NCBI RefSeq assembly: GCF_905163445.1
Contig: NC_053199.1
Location: forward strand, 11,302,001-11,366,000
Length of the DNA stretch: 64,000 nt
DNA from: Pararge aegeria
Lineage: Eukaryota; Arthropoda; Insecta; Lepidoptera; Nymphalidae
Reading direction: 5' to 3'
A program made the position numbers and the translations under genes. Shown here one piece after another: positions 1 to 10,421 of the stretch. Under the pieces are notes generated by a model. That model had not been told where the DNA came from. It did no database searches and saw only the letters and a list, made by a program, of their open reading frames with translations. Every line of letters begins with the position of its first letter. The first letter of the stretch is position 1.

Positions 1-200
1 GCCATTTACTACCATCTCATCTGATGGTAAATGATAATTGCAGTCTAAAATGGTATCGGGCCAACCTGTTAAGGGTACGGCAGCTATATTAGGCCCATAC
101 GCCTAATAGGTTTCTACGCGATCGTATGGAACTCGGTACGCCTTTTGGGGCAGGTAAGTAACCAGCCACGGCCGAAGCCTCCCACCAGATAACACTAGGT
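1..200 (-). repeat. SINE family C fragment (tail part)
   Basis: Read on the minus strand this matches the body of the fuller copy at 62,698-62,935: shared blocks include a 'ggctagttac' type block, 'cgatatcg/cgatcgta' near 'gtaccg', and the terminal 'accattttagactgca'. The tRNA-like head is missing, so it is a partial copy that may run off the window edge. Confidence 0.55.
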
Positions 201-283
201 AAGCATGGTATATCTGTTTTACAGCATGTTTAACCTCACCACCCTCAGCCATTTAATGTCCAACTGGCGAGTGCAGGCCTCGC

Positions 284-323
284 AAACTCTCTTGTATGGA
301 GAGAGCTCCATACAAGAGAGTTT
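284..323. repeat. Perfect 18-bp hairpin with 4-nt loop
   Basis: Arms 284-301 and 306-323 are exact reverse complements around the loop AGAG. No run of U follows, and in a eukaryotic repeat-rich region this is not a terminator. It resembles a palindrome made by template switching or a relic of a foldback element. Confidence 0.8.
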
Positions 324-339
324 TGAGCATAAGCTCACC

Positions 340-730
340 ATGCTGCTGCAATGCAGGTTGGCGGCCTTGAACGACAAAAATCACATGTTAGTGATAATAA
401 ACTGCACTGAAGGCATAAGTGCCCTCCGAGCCACGAAGATTGACTCTGCCATATCCTAGCTTCGCAATTCGGACGTGCACTGATACTGATGTTTTAACAG
501 AATAACCCATTACCTAACATTTTTTTTTCCCGACCATGGACCTTTTATTATTTATTTATTTATTCCCATCTTACATTTTTGTCATTACAGGAAAAAGTTA
601 TCCTAATACGACAATGCAGCATGTTATGTAAATTTTAATAATATATATAACTATAGTGTATATGATAAAATTCAAATCGCTATATTTGTGAGTTCACTCA
701 GAGTGCAACAAAATAAATCCGTCTTCTCGG
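340..730. other. Unassigned AT-rich stretch
   Basis: Contains a TTTA-rich stretch near 540-565 that could be the tail of a retroposon. No convincing coding signal seen. Confidence 0.4.
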
Positions 731-732
731 CC

Positions 733-790
733 ATCACATTGAGGGTACGGAGTGCGCGCGTCAGTGGCGCCTCCTTACCCTCAATGTGAT
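733..790. repeat. 20-bp inverted repeat, 18-nt spacer
   Basis: 733-752 and 771-790 are reverse complements with one mismatch. The spacer is GC-rich (cgcgcgtcagtggcgc core). It abuts the non-LTR 3' end that follows. Confidence 0.7.
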
Positions 791-811
791 ATATAGGTAA
801 CTTTGGACCTG

Positions 812-1135
812 CCAATGCGTAAGTTTAAACAATGTGTTAAAACACATTTAATAAATCGTGGTTACTATACGATTGATGGATTTCTTAACGCCAACGCTGC
901 TTAGAAGGAGGCTCCGGTCTCATCTCTCACGAGATAGAAAATTTAAAAGATTTGTAAACTGTATAAGGTTGAAAAAGAGCAACTGCTGAGTTTCTTGCCG
1001 ACTTCTTCTCGTTAGAATCTGCCTTCCGAACCGGTGGTTAAGTCACTTCAAATAGACTGACTTGATGTTTCAAAAGTGCTCATATTAGGCCTACTTGAAA
1101 TGAATGAAGTTTGAATTTTTGTATTTTTACTTTAT
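812..1135 (+). pseudogene. 3' end of a non-LTR retrotransposon (family E): ORF2 C-terminus plus 3' UTR
   Basis: 812-904 reads in frame as the C-terminus of a reverse transcriptase polyprotein (KFKQCVKTHLINRGYYTIDG, then FLN and a stop at 902-904). This pattern (KFK.CVK.hLI..gYYTIddFL) is one I recognise at the end of Lepidopteran CR1/Jockey-like ORF2 proteins. The 3' UTR has the family block 'ctgagtttcttgccg...cttcaaatagac...cctacttgaaatgaatgaa', ending in a degenerate TTTGAATTT-type tail. The same tail occurs at 30,590-30,905 (minus), 32,930-33,002 (plus) and 63,515-63,905 (minus). It is strongly 5'-truncated, as target-primed integration produces, and is not functional. Confidence 0.75.
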
Positions 1136-1202
1136 GATCTGTAGTTAAACAGGCTTACCGCAAGACTAGTGAGTTTCACCAATTAGTGTTATTCTTCATC
1201 AA

Positions 1203-1425
1203 CAGCCTATAACAGGTCACTGCTGGACTAAAGGCCTCTCCCAATAGGAGGGTTTGGCCATAATCACCACGCTGGGTAGGTGGATTGGTGATCGCAGGAG
1301 ATGGTAGAAGTAGCACAGGGGACGTTGCATCCCGTCATCCGTCAGACTCCCTTATTCGCCTCTTACCCGTGTGAGGAATCGGGGTAGTGTCAACGGTATT
1401 CTGATCTGCCGTCACACCATGGCAA
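1203..1425 (+). repeat. Dispersed repeat family H
   Basis: Begins 'cagcctataacaggtcac', contains 'ggcctctcccaa..ggagggttt', 'accacgctggg', 'gcctcttacccgtg' and ends 'ctgatctgccgtcac'. Other copies or parts are at 41,878-42,083 (minus), 53,305-53,368 (plus) and 58,000-58,085 (plus). I recognise the pattern as common in Lepidoptera but cannot classify it; it may be a non-LTR 3' region or a SINE. Confidence 0.6.
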
Positions 1426-2049
1426 TTAGTGTTACTGTTATAGCAAAAATTACGTGATGGTTCACTTGTAGGCCAAACATAATCTACTTGTAGGCCAAAT
1501 TTTATTTGAACTTTACACTGACTTTACACGTTTTGGGTCACAGCGTGTACCGAACACTGCACCGTCATCAGTTTACCCAATCGTCGAACCTCGTGGCCAT
1601 AACTAGGACAGTGCACTTCGGGTTGCCACTCGACGCGTACTCATTATAAATATCATTATATCATTTACATATATACATTATCAATTATTATCATAGGAAA
1701 TACAGTCCACTTATCAATCTCTAGCAATATCCATCGTTTATCATCACTCCGCAAAGGACTACACCCCACATACGTCTATCAAAAAGTACCTAGTTATAAC
1801 TACTGATTTCATGTAAAGTATCTTCAACAACAAATAAAATTGAAGTGTATGTCAGACAACGTAACGGTCGCCTGCTGCTGCCATGTCTAAAATTGTTGTC
1901 TTTTTATGCTGGCACTTCAGAATTTCTGTACCGATTTTCACAACCGCAAGGAATTATCATGGTTTCTTTTTAAGCTTTACGGTTGGATATTTGTATTGAG
2001 ATCCTACGTATTTCAATGATTTTTAGAGAGTTATAAGTTGTTTTTTTTA

Positions 2050-2161
2050 CCATCATCACCCATTACCGGTCCACTAAAGAGCAAGAGCTCTTGGAATAAG
2101 AAGTGTAGATTGGTAGACTTTATACGCCCTTGAGAACTTTATGGAGAACTCTCAAGCATGC
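2050..2161 (-). repeat. SINE-B, 3' half (left part of a split copy)
   Basis: On the minus strand it reads 'gagagttctccataaagttctcaa..cgt' through 'ggaccggtaatgggtgatgatgg', the 3' two thirds of SINE-B. The head of what is probably the same copy lies at 2,917-3,028, separated by a non-LTR insertion. Confidence 0.7.
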
Positions 2162-2916
2162 CAGTGATTGGTTTGGCCAAACGAGCAAGTGGGCTACCTG
2201 ATGATAAGTGATCACCGCCGCCCATAAACATCTGCAGCACCAGAGGAGCCACCGATGCCACCTTGAATAACCCTAGATTGTATTTTTGAGGAAACACATC
2301 AGATGGGAGATTGTTCCATAATTTGCAAGCATGCGGTAGAAATGATCTAGTATTTCGAACAGTAGAAGAATACCAGGTATGCGGATGATGAGGGTGGAAT
2401 TTATTTATACGGCGTGAGGTGCGGTCAGAGAACAGGGAAGGAGGTATCAACGCAAATAACTCTTCAGAACATTTTCCATTATAGAGTCGATAGAATACAC
2501 AAAGGGAGCTAACATCTCTTCGGTGCCCCAGGGACTCCAAACTGCAAGTCAATTTGGAACAAGTCGAACTGCCCGCTTTTGTATCCGATCAAATGGGAGG
2601 AGTTGGTGAAGAGGTGCCCCAGCCCAAAGATAAGAGCAGTAGTCCATGTGAGGTCTTACTTACACTTTATAGAGCTGGAGTCTATGCTTTGACGCAAAGT
2701 AACGTTTGGCTCTGTTGAGCACACCAAGCTTTTTGGAAGCTAGTTTAGCTTTGCCTTCCAAGTGAGCGCGGAATTGGACTTCGTTCGAGATGTTGACACC
2801 GAGGTTCCCAATGCTATTGGAAATAGTGAGGAGAGTGTTCTGGAACTGAGGTGCTGCGGTGAACGCGGTTTTTTTTGTGACGCGGTGACTTTGGTCTTGG
2901 TGGGGTTAAACTGAAC
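2162..2916 (-). pseudogene. 5'-truncated non-LTR retrotransposon: RT C-terminus and 3' end
   Basis: Two minus-strand frames together give the C-terminal third of a Jockey-like ORF2. 2,740-2,916 has NPTKTKVTA and a region matching FQNTLLTISNSIG-type sequence in a shifted frame. 2,139-2,552 has SLGHRRDVSSLCVFYRLYNG, then TWYSSTVRNTRSFLP, KLWNNLPSDVFP and LGLFK. Frameshifts separate them. The final part (KVASVAPLVLQMFMGGGDHL in the ORF frame) is really 3' UTR, 'ggtggctcctctggtgctgcag..ggcggcggtga', also present at 58,494-58,610. The element sits inside a SINE-B copy, with a possible 7-bp duplication CAGTGAT at 2,162-2,168 and 2,916-2,922. It is dead: frameshifted, with no EN and no RT core. Confidence 0.75.
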
Positions 2917-3028
2917 AGTGATATTTAATTGCTGAAATTTAAAGGTTAGAGGTGCATGCCGGTGACCGAACTCACTCCCCGGCAAGGAAAGCCGAAGCCT
3001 TAACTACTAGGCTATCATCGCTCGCACT
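2917..3028 (-). repeat. SINE-B, tRNA-like head (right part of a split copy)
   Basis: The minus strand reads 'gcgatgatagcctagtagtt' (box A-like), then a region ending 'gagttcggtcaccggc' (box B-like) and 'tctaacctttaaatttc'. Same orientation as the 3' half at 2,050-2,161. Confidence 0.7.
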
Positions 3029-3029
3029 T

Positions 3030-3500
3030 AGATATCTAAGACATTAAAAAAATAACGTAATTCTAAATAACGGCTATACTGGATGCGCAATTTCCGAGTG
3101 CGAAATGAAAACTTGCAACACGCTCAAGTCACGTTCTCGGGAATAAAGTAAATAAGTGACTCTTAATGTCTTCTGTGCAGCTTAGGGTAGCGGCTGCGGT
3201 TTTGCAGACTCTTGATATGTTTTTTTGACATACATGCCCGTTCTTATATAATCTAAAATATTTGAATCTTACTATTCACTTCTTATTATTTTCTGTTGAC
3301 AAGGACTGTCCTACTAACAATTCTCTTCGAAGATTCAAATCAAATAATCGTTATTTGCTAAATAAACAATAGTGGTGTTTTTTATTATTATGCTCAAATT
3401 TAACTATAGGAATATGGCGTGAAAATATTTTGAAAAGTAATTTATTACAAATTATAAATTTCGGAATATGTTAATTAAATAATTCCAATATCAATAATTT
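3030..3500. other. Unassigned AT-rich DNA
   Basis: No ORF, repeat family or splice-like exon recognised. Confidence 0.4.
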
Positions 3501-3504
3501 TATT

Positions 3505-3790
3505 ATTAGATTTTTTTTATTAAAGGAACGTGATAACGACTAAGACACAAGGATAACAATATTAAGGATTTCATAAAAAAAGAATTAAAATAATAAATTT
3601 GAAAGTCAGATCTTACACTTTTCTCGTAATTCATTAATATTGTAAAAACATTAGTCAATAAGGGAGTCAAATTGTAGCCTAGAAAAAGCCTATTCACTCT
3701 TGCCTTAAAGGTACTCAAATTATGCGTGGCAGGAAACACAGCTGCCGATGGTACTGATTGGAAAATATCAGAGTAAAATGGAATTTTTAA
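3505..3790 (-). pseudogene. Non-LTR retrotransposon ORF2 C-terminus relic
   Basis: On the minus strand from about 3,787 the frame reads IPFYSDIFQSVPSAAVFPAT, then HNLSTFKARVNRLFLG. The motif 'NLSxFKxRVNrhLLG' is a common end of CR1/Jockey-type RT proteins. Downstream (3,505-3,660) is AT-rich 3' UTR. A similar relic is at 49,385-49,560. Confidence 0.6.
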
Positions 3791-3799
3791 AGTTTTTTT

Positions 3800-5370
3800 A
3801 AAACTTAATTTCGTTCAATATAGCCGGCGCATTTGGTGTTTGTAAAATTAAAATTATAAGCACAAAAGTTGTGTCCTGAAATACAAATCTTGGTACTAGA
3901 GATTAACGTGCACCTCATCTCGGAGATAAGACTAAGTTCGTATTTAAAAGAACCAAAGCTATTTCTTTCATTCTTACACTTACATAAATCCATAACTCAA
4001 ATGTCTCGCTCGCATCCCGAGCGCACGTCCCAAGCTTTAGCGAGTAAATAAAAAACCTTTTAATGGCCTTCACATACCATTTCGACTCAACATCGATTCT
4101 ACCCAAATTTACGCATACAAATGTGAGCTTTACGTCGTGTGATGTAGAATATTTTTTACCAGAATAAGACATAGCCAAAATGAAAGGTTATGATTTTAGC
4201 AGTCTATGTATGTAGAAATTCCACCGTAGCACCTAATCTATTTAGCCAATTTTTATGAATGAGATGTCAATGGACTCGTTATTATCTACCGGGGGACTTA
4301 CGAGTATGTGAACTTAATTCCATTAGACCGTACATATTTCCATAAAACGTTCTATGCGTGGTACAGCTGTTCTGGCATTAATAAGTTAAAAACATTCTAC
4401 CAAACATTTGCTTTTATAATATTAGTTAATAAAAAAAAAATATTCACTGTATTGCACAACCAAAGAAAAGGTTTGAAAAGGTTTAAAAAGGCTGACTTAA
4501 TGCTTAAGCATTTACTAGCAGCAGGCGTGCAAGAAAAACGAGTAAGGGTGTGGCCTAAAAATTTTGGGAAGTAATAAAAAAGAAAAATATAAATAACCTA
4601 GAATAACTTATTATTTGTATAGTATTTTAAGTACACTTTACGAATTGGTATGTATAAATCGGTTTAAATTTGAAACACAGATTGGTTTCATGTCGTCTGC
4701 ATAATGTCCTCATTACCGATTCCAGCAATAAGCTTTATCTCGTTAAACGAATATCATAATTGCCGCCATTTGCCCATTGTATCGATGCAAAGAGAACAGG
4801 AGTTAATTTTTATGTAACATAGACTTTGCTATCAGCGATTTGAAATTAGAATTTTCATTTTGTGATACAAAACTCTTATACATATTATTTGTATACATAT
4901 AATATTTACGAAACTAAGCTTATTTATGTACACAGGCCTCATTAAAATTAGAAGAGATATTAAGAGCTTAGATGGTCCACCCCACTCTCATACAGGTTTG
5001 CGAGCTTTGACGATTATTATCACACGTCACATACATATTATATAATCTATTATATAATATTATATAGAGAGTTTGTAGGTAAGTTTGTATGTTTGATACT
5101 ACTGACTGAAATTTGGTACGGACATAGATTATACCCTAGATTAACACAGTCTATGTGTACCTATTTTACCCTGAAATAGCCATCTTTCCAGAGCTGTTTG
5201 TACAAACTAAATTTTCCGTTGATGAACTATAGCTATAGTTCTCCATGGCAAACTTCCTTGAAATTAGATGTATAATAGCTGCACCCCGCATTCTGCGGCG
5301 CGCACCCGTTACTGTACACGGGTGAATATACTTATCCACGGGTGAACATATTATGTTCACGTAATTACAC
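3800..5370. other. Unassigned DNA
   Basis: Short open frames are present (for example 88 codons at 4,308-4,574, plus), but none has recognisable motifs or flanking gene signals. 5,040-5,070 is a TATA-rich palindromic run. Confidence 0.35.
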
Positions 5371-5374
5371 TAAA

Positions 5375-5620
5375 ATAAATAAATAATCAATATAAATAAA
5401 TATACTACGACAATACACACATTGCAATCTACTTATGGGTACTAAGACGACTGATGAATATTTTTATGAATAATATACATAAATAAATGTAATATACAAA
5501 TAAACACCCAGCCACTGAAAAACATTCATTTTCATCATACAAACACTTTCCAGTTGTGGAAATAGAACCCACAGCCTTGGACTCAGAAAGCAGGGTTACT
5601 GCCTACTGCCGTCAGCCGTC
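5375..5620 (-). repeat. SINE-A copy 1
   Basis: tRNA-derived SINE. Minus strand: 'cggctgacggcagtaggcag' (box A region), 'gtgggttctatttccacaac' (box B region), then the family body 'gtttgtatgatgaaaatg...tttttcagtggctgggtgtt', ending 'tagtatatttatttatatt'. Degenerate but nearly full length. Eight further copies are listed in this window. Confidence 0.85.
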
Positions 5621-6655
5621 TTTTCTCTTAAATAAATTACGTGGACACTTATTCACCGCGGGGCGCAGCTAGCTAGCGATAATAATCGGGACCGAGAGAA
5701 AAGTGAAGGCGGGATTTTCCATACGACTGTATTCCCGTTTCCTCCCTGAATAATAAACTCCAGAGCAATCATTTGTTTTCGTAAAATCAAAGTCTGACAA
5801 GTGTAGACATTTCGCTGTCGTTTTTTTTTGAAAAAAAGAGAACTGTTTCTAGTAGTTACCCAGGCATTAATAGATTAAGAAGGATAATGGTTTTGTTATT
5901 AAAGGAAAAATGCGTTTTTTATATTAACACTTAAGAAACAATTAATTTTCACTCTCTCACTAACTAACTCATCAAGCTCAGTCTAAGTCCTTAGACGGTG
6001 TATAATGATTTTTCGAACTTCCCGAAAAGGCATGTTGTTTTTAGGCATTCATTTAGTTGCCTATTCAACCATTAATTAAGTATTATTTGCTTATCCTTTC
6101 GGACGAATCTGAGTATAGTATAGTATAGTGGTATTTTTTCCTTTGTAATAAGTGTGGTTGTGTAGGTATGTGTTAGTTAAAGAATACTTCACTTACAAAG
6201 ACGTATCTAAATCTCTACGGAAACCCTGACTAGCGAATGGGTTTCCTAATGCACTATAAATGCGGCGCCTCTTCCCTGAAGACGTTGGGACAGTGTTGAA
6301 TTGCCTGAGATTACGCCATTAGTATTTATTTGAGAATTCCTTTGTTTGAATGCAACGCCGTTAAATTGTCTGTATATGAGTCCTGAGTTGGTATTTCTTG
6401 ACGCATATGTTTTGACTGCAGTATGGAGTTCCAAAATGGATTTTACGCGTGACTATAACAAAAACTAAGGCCAGCTTTCAACTAGAGTATTTACTTTAAT
6501 ATTTCTCACAAATTCTTTCTACATCAGTAGTCAATAAGAGCTATGCCAACAAGTTGACCTAAGAAGCTGTGCTATACAGTGCGATATTTTTTTTGGAGTA
6601 ATAAATGGCAGCCCAACTAATTGGTTCGTACTACATATTTGACCTGATGATGAAA
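5620..6655. other. Unassigned DNA
   Basis: Contains a short (TATAG)n-like run near 6,115-6,130. No coding or repeat call. Confidence 0.35.
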
Positions 6656-6725
6656 GACATATCCACACATCCCCTACGCACATCCTTAGCGCACATCCCC
6701 ACCCTAAGCGCACAACCACAGCACC
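6655..6725 (-). repeat. Small GC-richer tandem repeat
   Basis: The minus strand shows three to four imperfect units of about 13-20 bp built on 'TGTGCGCTAAGGA / TGTGCGTAGGGGA'. A minisatellite-like patch in AT-rich surroundings. Confidence 0.5.
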
Positions 6726-6784
6726 CATTCTCAACATAAATCTTTTTCAGAGGATTTACTATATTTTTGTTATTAGTAGAGTAG

Positions 6785-6990
6785 TAAGTAGAGCTTTTTG
6801 TGACAAAGCTCGTATTACTGCCATGCTTATTTCTGCCACCTGCTTGGCATCGCTGTGTCCCGGTCTGAAGCGTGTGTTTGCCAGTGTAATTACACGCATA
6901 TGAAGCTGAACACCTACACCTCAGGTTCATGGATACTCTACGCCTATAATGATGAAGAGCATTTCAAACGATGCGCGTCCACTGCAGAAT
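6785..6990 (+). repeat. Dispersed repeat family F
   Basis: 'tactgccatgcttatttctgcc' ... 'gctgtgtcccggtctgaag' ... 'gtttgccagtgtaattac'. The same blocks recur at 22,085-22,500, 31,100-31,290 (minus), 46,088-46,200 (minus) and 60,497-60,620. Unclassified. Confidence 0.55.
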
Positions 6991-7519
6991 ATGACTGCTG
7001 GTTTTTATTATTTCTGAATACACAGTATACGTATATTTTTATATCCTGCGACTCGTGATACTGTCTGCTACCTACTTTGCGTCAACAAACGCGTTTTCCA
7101 CATCCTAATATTTGCAAAAACTCACAGTTAATGCCTATAAATTTTAAAGTACCATCCGATGCTAGTAAAACGAATTGATTGAAACGCAATGAATAAAGTT
7201 AAATGTTTCAGTGAGCGAGTTCGTGTAAACGTTTGCATTTATCATGTATCGGATGTACGTACGTGATTGATTGTTTTAGCGCATCAGCTAACCCACTGCA
7301 CCAAAGTGTATTTAACCTTCACTAAAACAAATTATTGGAAAACACAATTCAGTGGGATGCTCAAAACTATTCGATTAAGTGCAGCGAAATATCTAAGGAT
7401 CTTTATGGTTGTTTATTACCTTGTATTTTAAGTAAAAAAAAAGAGCCATTTATTCGACAACAATAATTATAAATTTCACTTAAGATTACTATTATTGTTG
7501 GTATTTCATATTATATTTC

Positions 7520-7691
7520 GTGTTGCAACCGAAGACAATTACTATAATATTACTTCCAGCAGTACACGGTCTGATGCTATCTCTGTCACAGATTTAAAGC
7601 TATAGCATCCTGAAAACTCTTTTGTCTCACTCCCACGGTTGGAGGCCCAGCTAACGCTAGCTGCCCTGCGCCAGCGCCACCTGCACTCATT
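7520..7691 (+). repeat. Left inverted terminal repeat of the DIRS element
   Basis: Begins gtgttgcaaccgaag. It is the reverse complement of 12,113-12,284 over the full 172 bp with four substitutions and no indel. Similarity stops sharply at both ends. Confidence 0.9.
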
Positions 7692-8140
7692 ACATGTTTT
7701 TGTGTTATCAAAGTCGCACGTTGTTTTTGATTAGGTTTTTTTGTACCTACCTACTTATAAAGTTATTATGGGAAAACGAAAGTGAGAGCGTGATTACTAT
7801 GATATATTGCGAAAAATCAGGAAGACCGCTTCCAAATGAAGGAAACTACGACGTTCTGTATCGTCCGTGTCGTCAGAAAGATACGAGGTTAACTAGGATA
7901 AGCAAGGTAATTTTTATCAGTTTACTTTGAAATAAGGTAGAAATTTGTTTACACATGATTACCGAATAGGTTACAACTACCCTAATATTTTATTTTTTGT
8001 CATCTTGGCATTTAAATCATTAAAATGATTATGGAATATTTTGGATACGAGGCCGGCAACAGATTGCAGTTCCGAAGTTAGCAAATATGGGCATAGGTAC
8101 GGTACCTACTTACTGCATTATAATTTTTAAGACTGCCTCA

Positions 8141-8353
8141 ACTCCACGTAAATCGTGTAGAGGATATATACTTAAAACAATCACTCCATTTGAACAGTGT
8201 CGAGACCCGTTACTCCACGCGAGTCGTGTTGAGGATATGTCTCTTACCACTCCACCTTAACAGTGTTGAGGTTTTCACACTCCACGTGAAACGTGTAGAG
8301 GATAAAGAATTGCACCTAATAAAGGCATATTACTCCACAAGAGCCTTGTTGAG
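8141..8353 (+). repeat. Array of six spaced 22-nt repeats
   Basis: Six units, each exactly 22 nt: 8,141-8,162; 8,183-8,204; 8,212-8,233; 8,249-8,270; 8,279-8,300; 8,332-8,353. All begin ACTCCA and end GTGT(A/T/C)GAG or TTGTTGAG, with an imperfect dyad (CTCCACG ... CGTGTAGAG). Spacers are 20, 7, 15, 8 and 31 nt and unrelated. It lies inside the DIRS element, 450 bp behind the left terminus and about 90 bp before the gag-like frame. Not a CRISPR: eukaryotic context, irregular short spacers, divergent repeats. Candidate protein-binding iterons or RNA stem-loops of the element. Confidence 0.85.
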
Positions 8354-8445
8354 AAAATATAGAGAACTTTAGTTTAATACCTAATGGAATTTATCCAAAT
8401 ACCAAAATCCACCTAGGTAGGTGATGAGGAAGTATTATTTATTTT

Positions 8446-9140
8446 TAGCTCTAATTTAAGTGAAAACTACGATGAGGCTCAAAATGACGAAGCTGAGCTG
8501 ACCGACTTACCGCCCGGGCCTAGCACGTCGGCCGTGGCGTCTAATGAGTGCACATCGCTAATACAGATCGGGCCTGAACTGCTAGGGGTAGATTCGGAAA
8601 ATGTCCATACCAAGTCCCCTGATGACGAAACTATACCGTCATTGGAGCCTGAAACTACTTGGAGAGGAAGATAAAAAAAAAAAGAAAAAAAACACAAGGA
8701 TATTGCATCATTGTGGATGCACATATTGACAAGTGGCTTAACTAAAGATATCCAATTGGAGCAGGGAAAACGTTATTTACCGCTCGAAAACTGTCCAAAC
8801 ATGAGAGTTTCAAAACTAAATTTAGAAATTTAGAGATCAATGTAAAGAAGGATTTATACAGCCAAACTAACTTTCCAGTAGCCTAGCCGCAATAGGACAA
8901 GTAGTTAATTGGGCCCAGGCTTCTAAAAATGTTGCCCAAGAAATAATAAAAACCTAGAGTGACGCGGGCAGACTCATCTACGGTATCCATTATCTCTATA
9001 ATGAGTCTCTCTAGTCCCATTCGCGAAGGTTCGCGGCTCTAAATATTCTCAATAAAAATATTAGAGACACGGTCAAGACTACAAGAATTGATGAGCACCT
9101 TTTCAGCTCCGGCCTGCAAAGATTAAGTCGATAGCTTTCA
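8446..9140 (+). pseudogene. DIRS gag-like ORF (broken)
   Basis: The frame opens at about 8,446 (SSNLSENYDEAQNDEAELTD, then PPGPSTS), acidic and Ser/Pro-rich. It shifts in the poly-A run at 8,673-8,690, then continues with LWMHILTSGLTKDIQ and KRYLPLENCPNMRVSKLNLE. The 'L..GL.KE...KYl.PENCp.lr.PkLNpEI' pattern is one I recall from DIRS gag proteins. Further remnants (YGIHYLYNESLVPFAKVRGS) follow with stops. The start of the frame directly follows 'tatttatttttag', a plausible splice acceptor, so a spliced leader is possible. Non-functional. Confidence 0.6.
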
Positions 9141-9179
9141 GTGACCTTTATACAGAGTAACTGCAGAAGCGACAGCGGT

Positions 9180-9330
9180 TCATCGGGGCGCTTTAAACTA
9201 ATGGGGGGGGCGCTGCCAAGAGTAGCAGCAGCGGCCGCGCCGCGGTCACCCCCGCGCCCCGCCAGCCGCGGGACCGGAGCCAGCATGCGCCGCGCGGCCG
9301 CCGCCCGGCTGGCTACTCTCACCAGTTCGC
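9180..9330 (+). pseudogene. GC-rich Arg/Ala/Pro-rich segment of the DIRS gag tail
   Basis: Open in the frame starting at 9,141: GRFKLMGGALPRVAAAAAPR, then an Arg/Pro/Ala/Ser stretch up to RRAAAARLATLTSS. Strongly GC-rich compared with everything around it. Basic low-complexity C-termini are usual for gag proteins that bind RNA, so I read it as the end of gag; the assignment is inferred from position and composition. Confidence 0.45.
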
Positions 9331-9363
9331 GAAGAGGCGTCACACTAGTGACGCCTCTTCGCG
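9328..9363. repeat. Perfect 16-bp hairpin with 4-nt loop
   Basis: Arms 9,328-9,343 and 9,348-9,363 are exact reverse complements around ACTA. Located between the gag-like and RT-like remnants. Confidence 0.85.
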
Positions 9364-9710
9364 TAGGAACCTCAGGTACCTATCGCGGGCCGATTGACCT
9401 ATTTTTATGACCGATGGTTTAAATTTACTACCGGTAACACCATTTTAAATTGAGTTCAGGGTATAAGATAAAGAATTGCACATTGAATTTTCATTTCATT
9501 TTCATTTTCATTTCATTTTCAAGATACCTTTTAAAAATAACAAACACAAAAAAAAAAAAAAATCGACAATAATTGACGAATGCAATGTGGACTTATTACG
9601 TTCTAATTTCATATGATCTTGTACCCCATGTGAGGGACATTTTACAGCCAGCCAGCCAGTACAGCCTAACAGAAGTAATAGCTTTATGTTTTAGATGTTA
9701 ATCATTTCAC

Positions 9711-10160
9711 GATGGAGGGCCATCGGACTGCGTTAAAACTAATAAATGATAATTAATTTATGTCTGCAATAGATTCAAAAGACGCGTACTTTCTAATTTC
9801 CGTACATAAAGTTGATCGCAAACGGTTAAGATTTAATAGAAGTCTCATTCATATGAAAGTCAAAAAAAGTCAAAAAAGGGTTGTTTAATGAACGTCAACA
9901 CTACGAAACGAACTAGGGTTCGTTATTAATCACCAGAAAAGTGTTATGATAACAAGCACAAATTGCAAATTAAAGGTAAACTGTAAATTTACCCGACGAA
10001 AAGAAACAGCGTATTAGAAATGGAACGAAAAAGCTCATGCGCAAATATACAACAAAAGTAAAATTGGATACTTCGCCGAATTTATAAGACTTCTGACCTC
10101 CGCATGTCCTGCCGTCAGTTACGGTACACTAAATAATTCGAACGGGACAATTTCCTGGCA
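9711..10160 (+). pseudogene. DIRS reverse transcriptase remnant
   Basis: 9,711-9,840 reads MEGHRTALKLINDN, stop, then FMSAIDSKDAYFLISVHKVD and RKRLRF. The 'sIDLKDAYF.IpIh..hrKfLRF' block is the first aspartate motif of DIRS/Ty3-like RT. 9,911-10,128 gives ELGFVINHQKSV and, after a stop, YFAEFIRLLTSACPAVSYG, which corresponds to the 'LGF.I...KS' and 'iGlLvSacPAv.YG' blocks of the DIRS RT thumb/connection. The catalytic (Y/L)xDD block was not found, so internal deletion is likely. At least three disabling changes are visible. Confidence 0.7.
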
Positions 10161-10370
10161 TTGAATTTTTCGCAAGATTACAACCAACAAATTAAACTAG
10201 GAAAATATCTAATAGAGGACTTCTTATGGTGGGGAGATAACATACTCTCTTCATTTTCTCCAATTCGAAAAAATAGTAATTATTCGTTAGAAATTTTTAG
10301 TAGGCCTCAATGACATGCAATGATCGGAATGCCAACAATAATTGGACGGACGCCTAAATGAGCTTACATA

Positions 10371-10373
10371 TAG

Positions 10374-10402
<29 letters not shown>
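10371..10402. repeat. (TA)n microsatellite
   Basis: Uninterrupted TA dinucleotides inside the DIRS element, just before the RNase H remnant. Confidence 0.9.
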
Positions 10403-10406
<4 letters not shown>

Positions 10407-10421
10407 CGAGTATATACACAC

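Noticed and set aside
2139..2552. 137-codon minus ORF as a host gene
   Set aside because: It contains the ORF2 C-terminal block of a non-LTR element (TWYSSTVRN...LPSDVFP), found again at 58,353-58,493.
8141..8353. Regularly spaced short repeats suggesting a CRISPR array
   Set aside because: The sequence is animal nuclear DNA inside a DIRS retroelement; spacers vary from 7 to 31 nt, repeats differ by several bases, and there are no cas genes.
9141..9410. GC-rich 89-codon frame as a separate gene or CpG-island promoter
   Set aside because: It lies between gag-like and RT-like remnants of the DIRS element and is best read as the basic gag tail; no promoter evidence.
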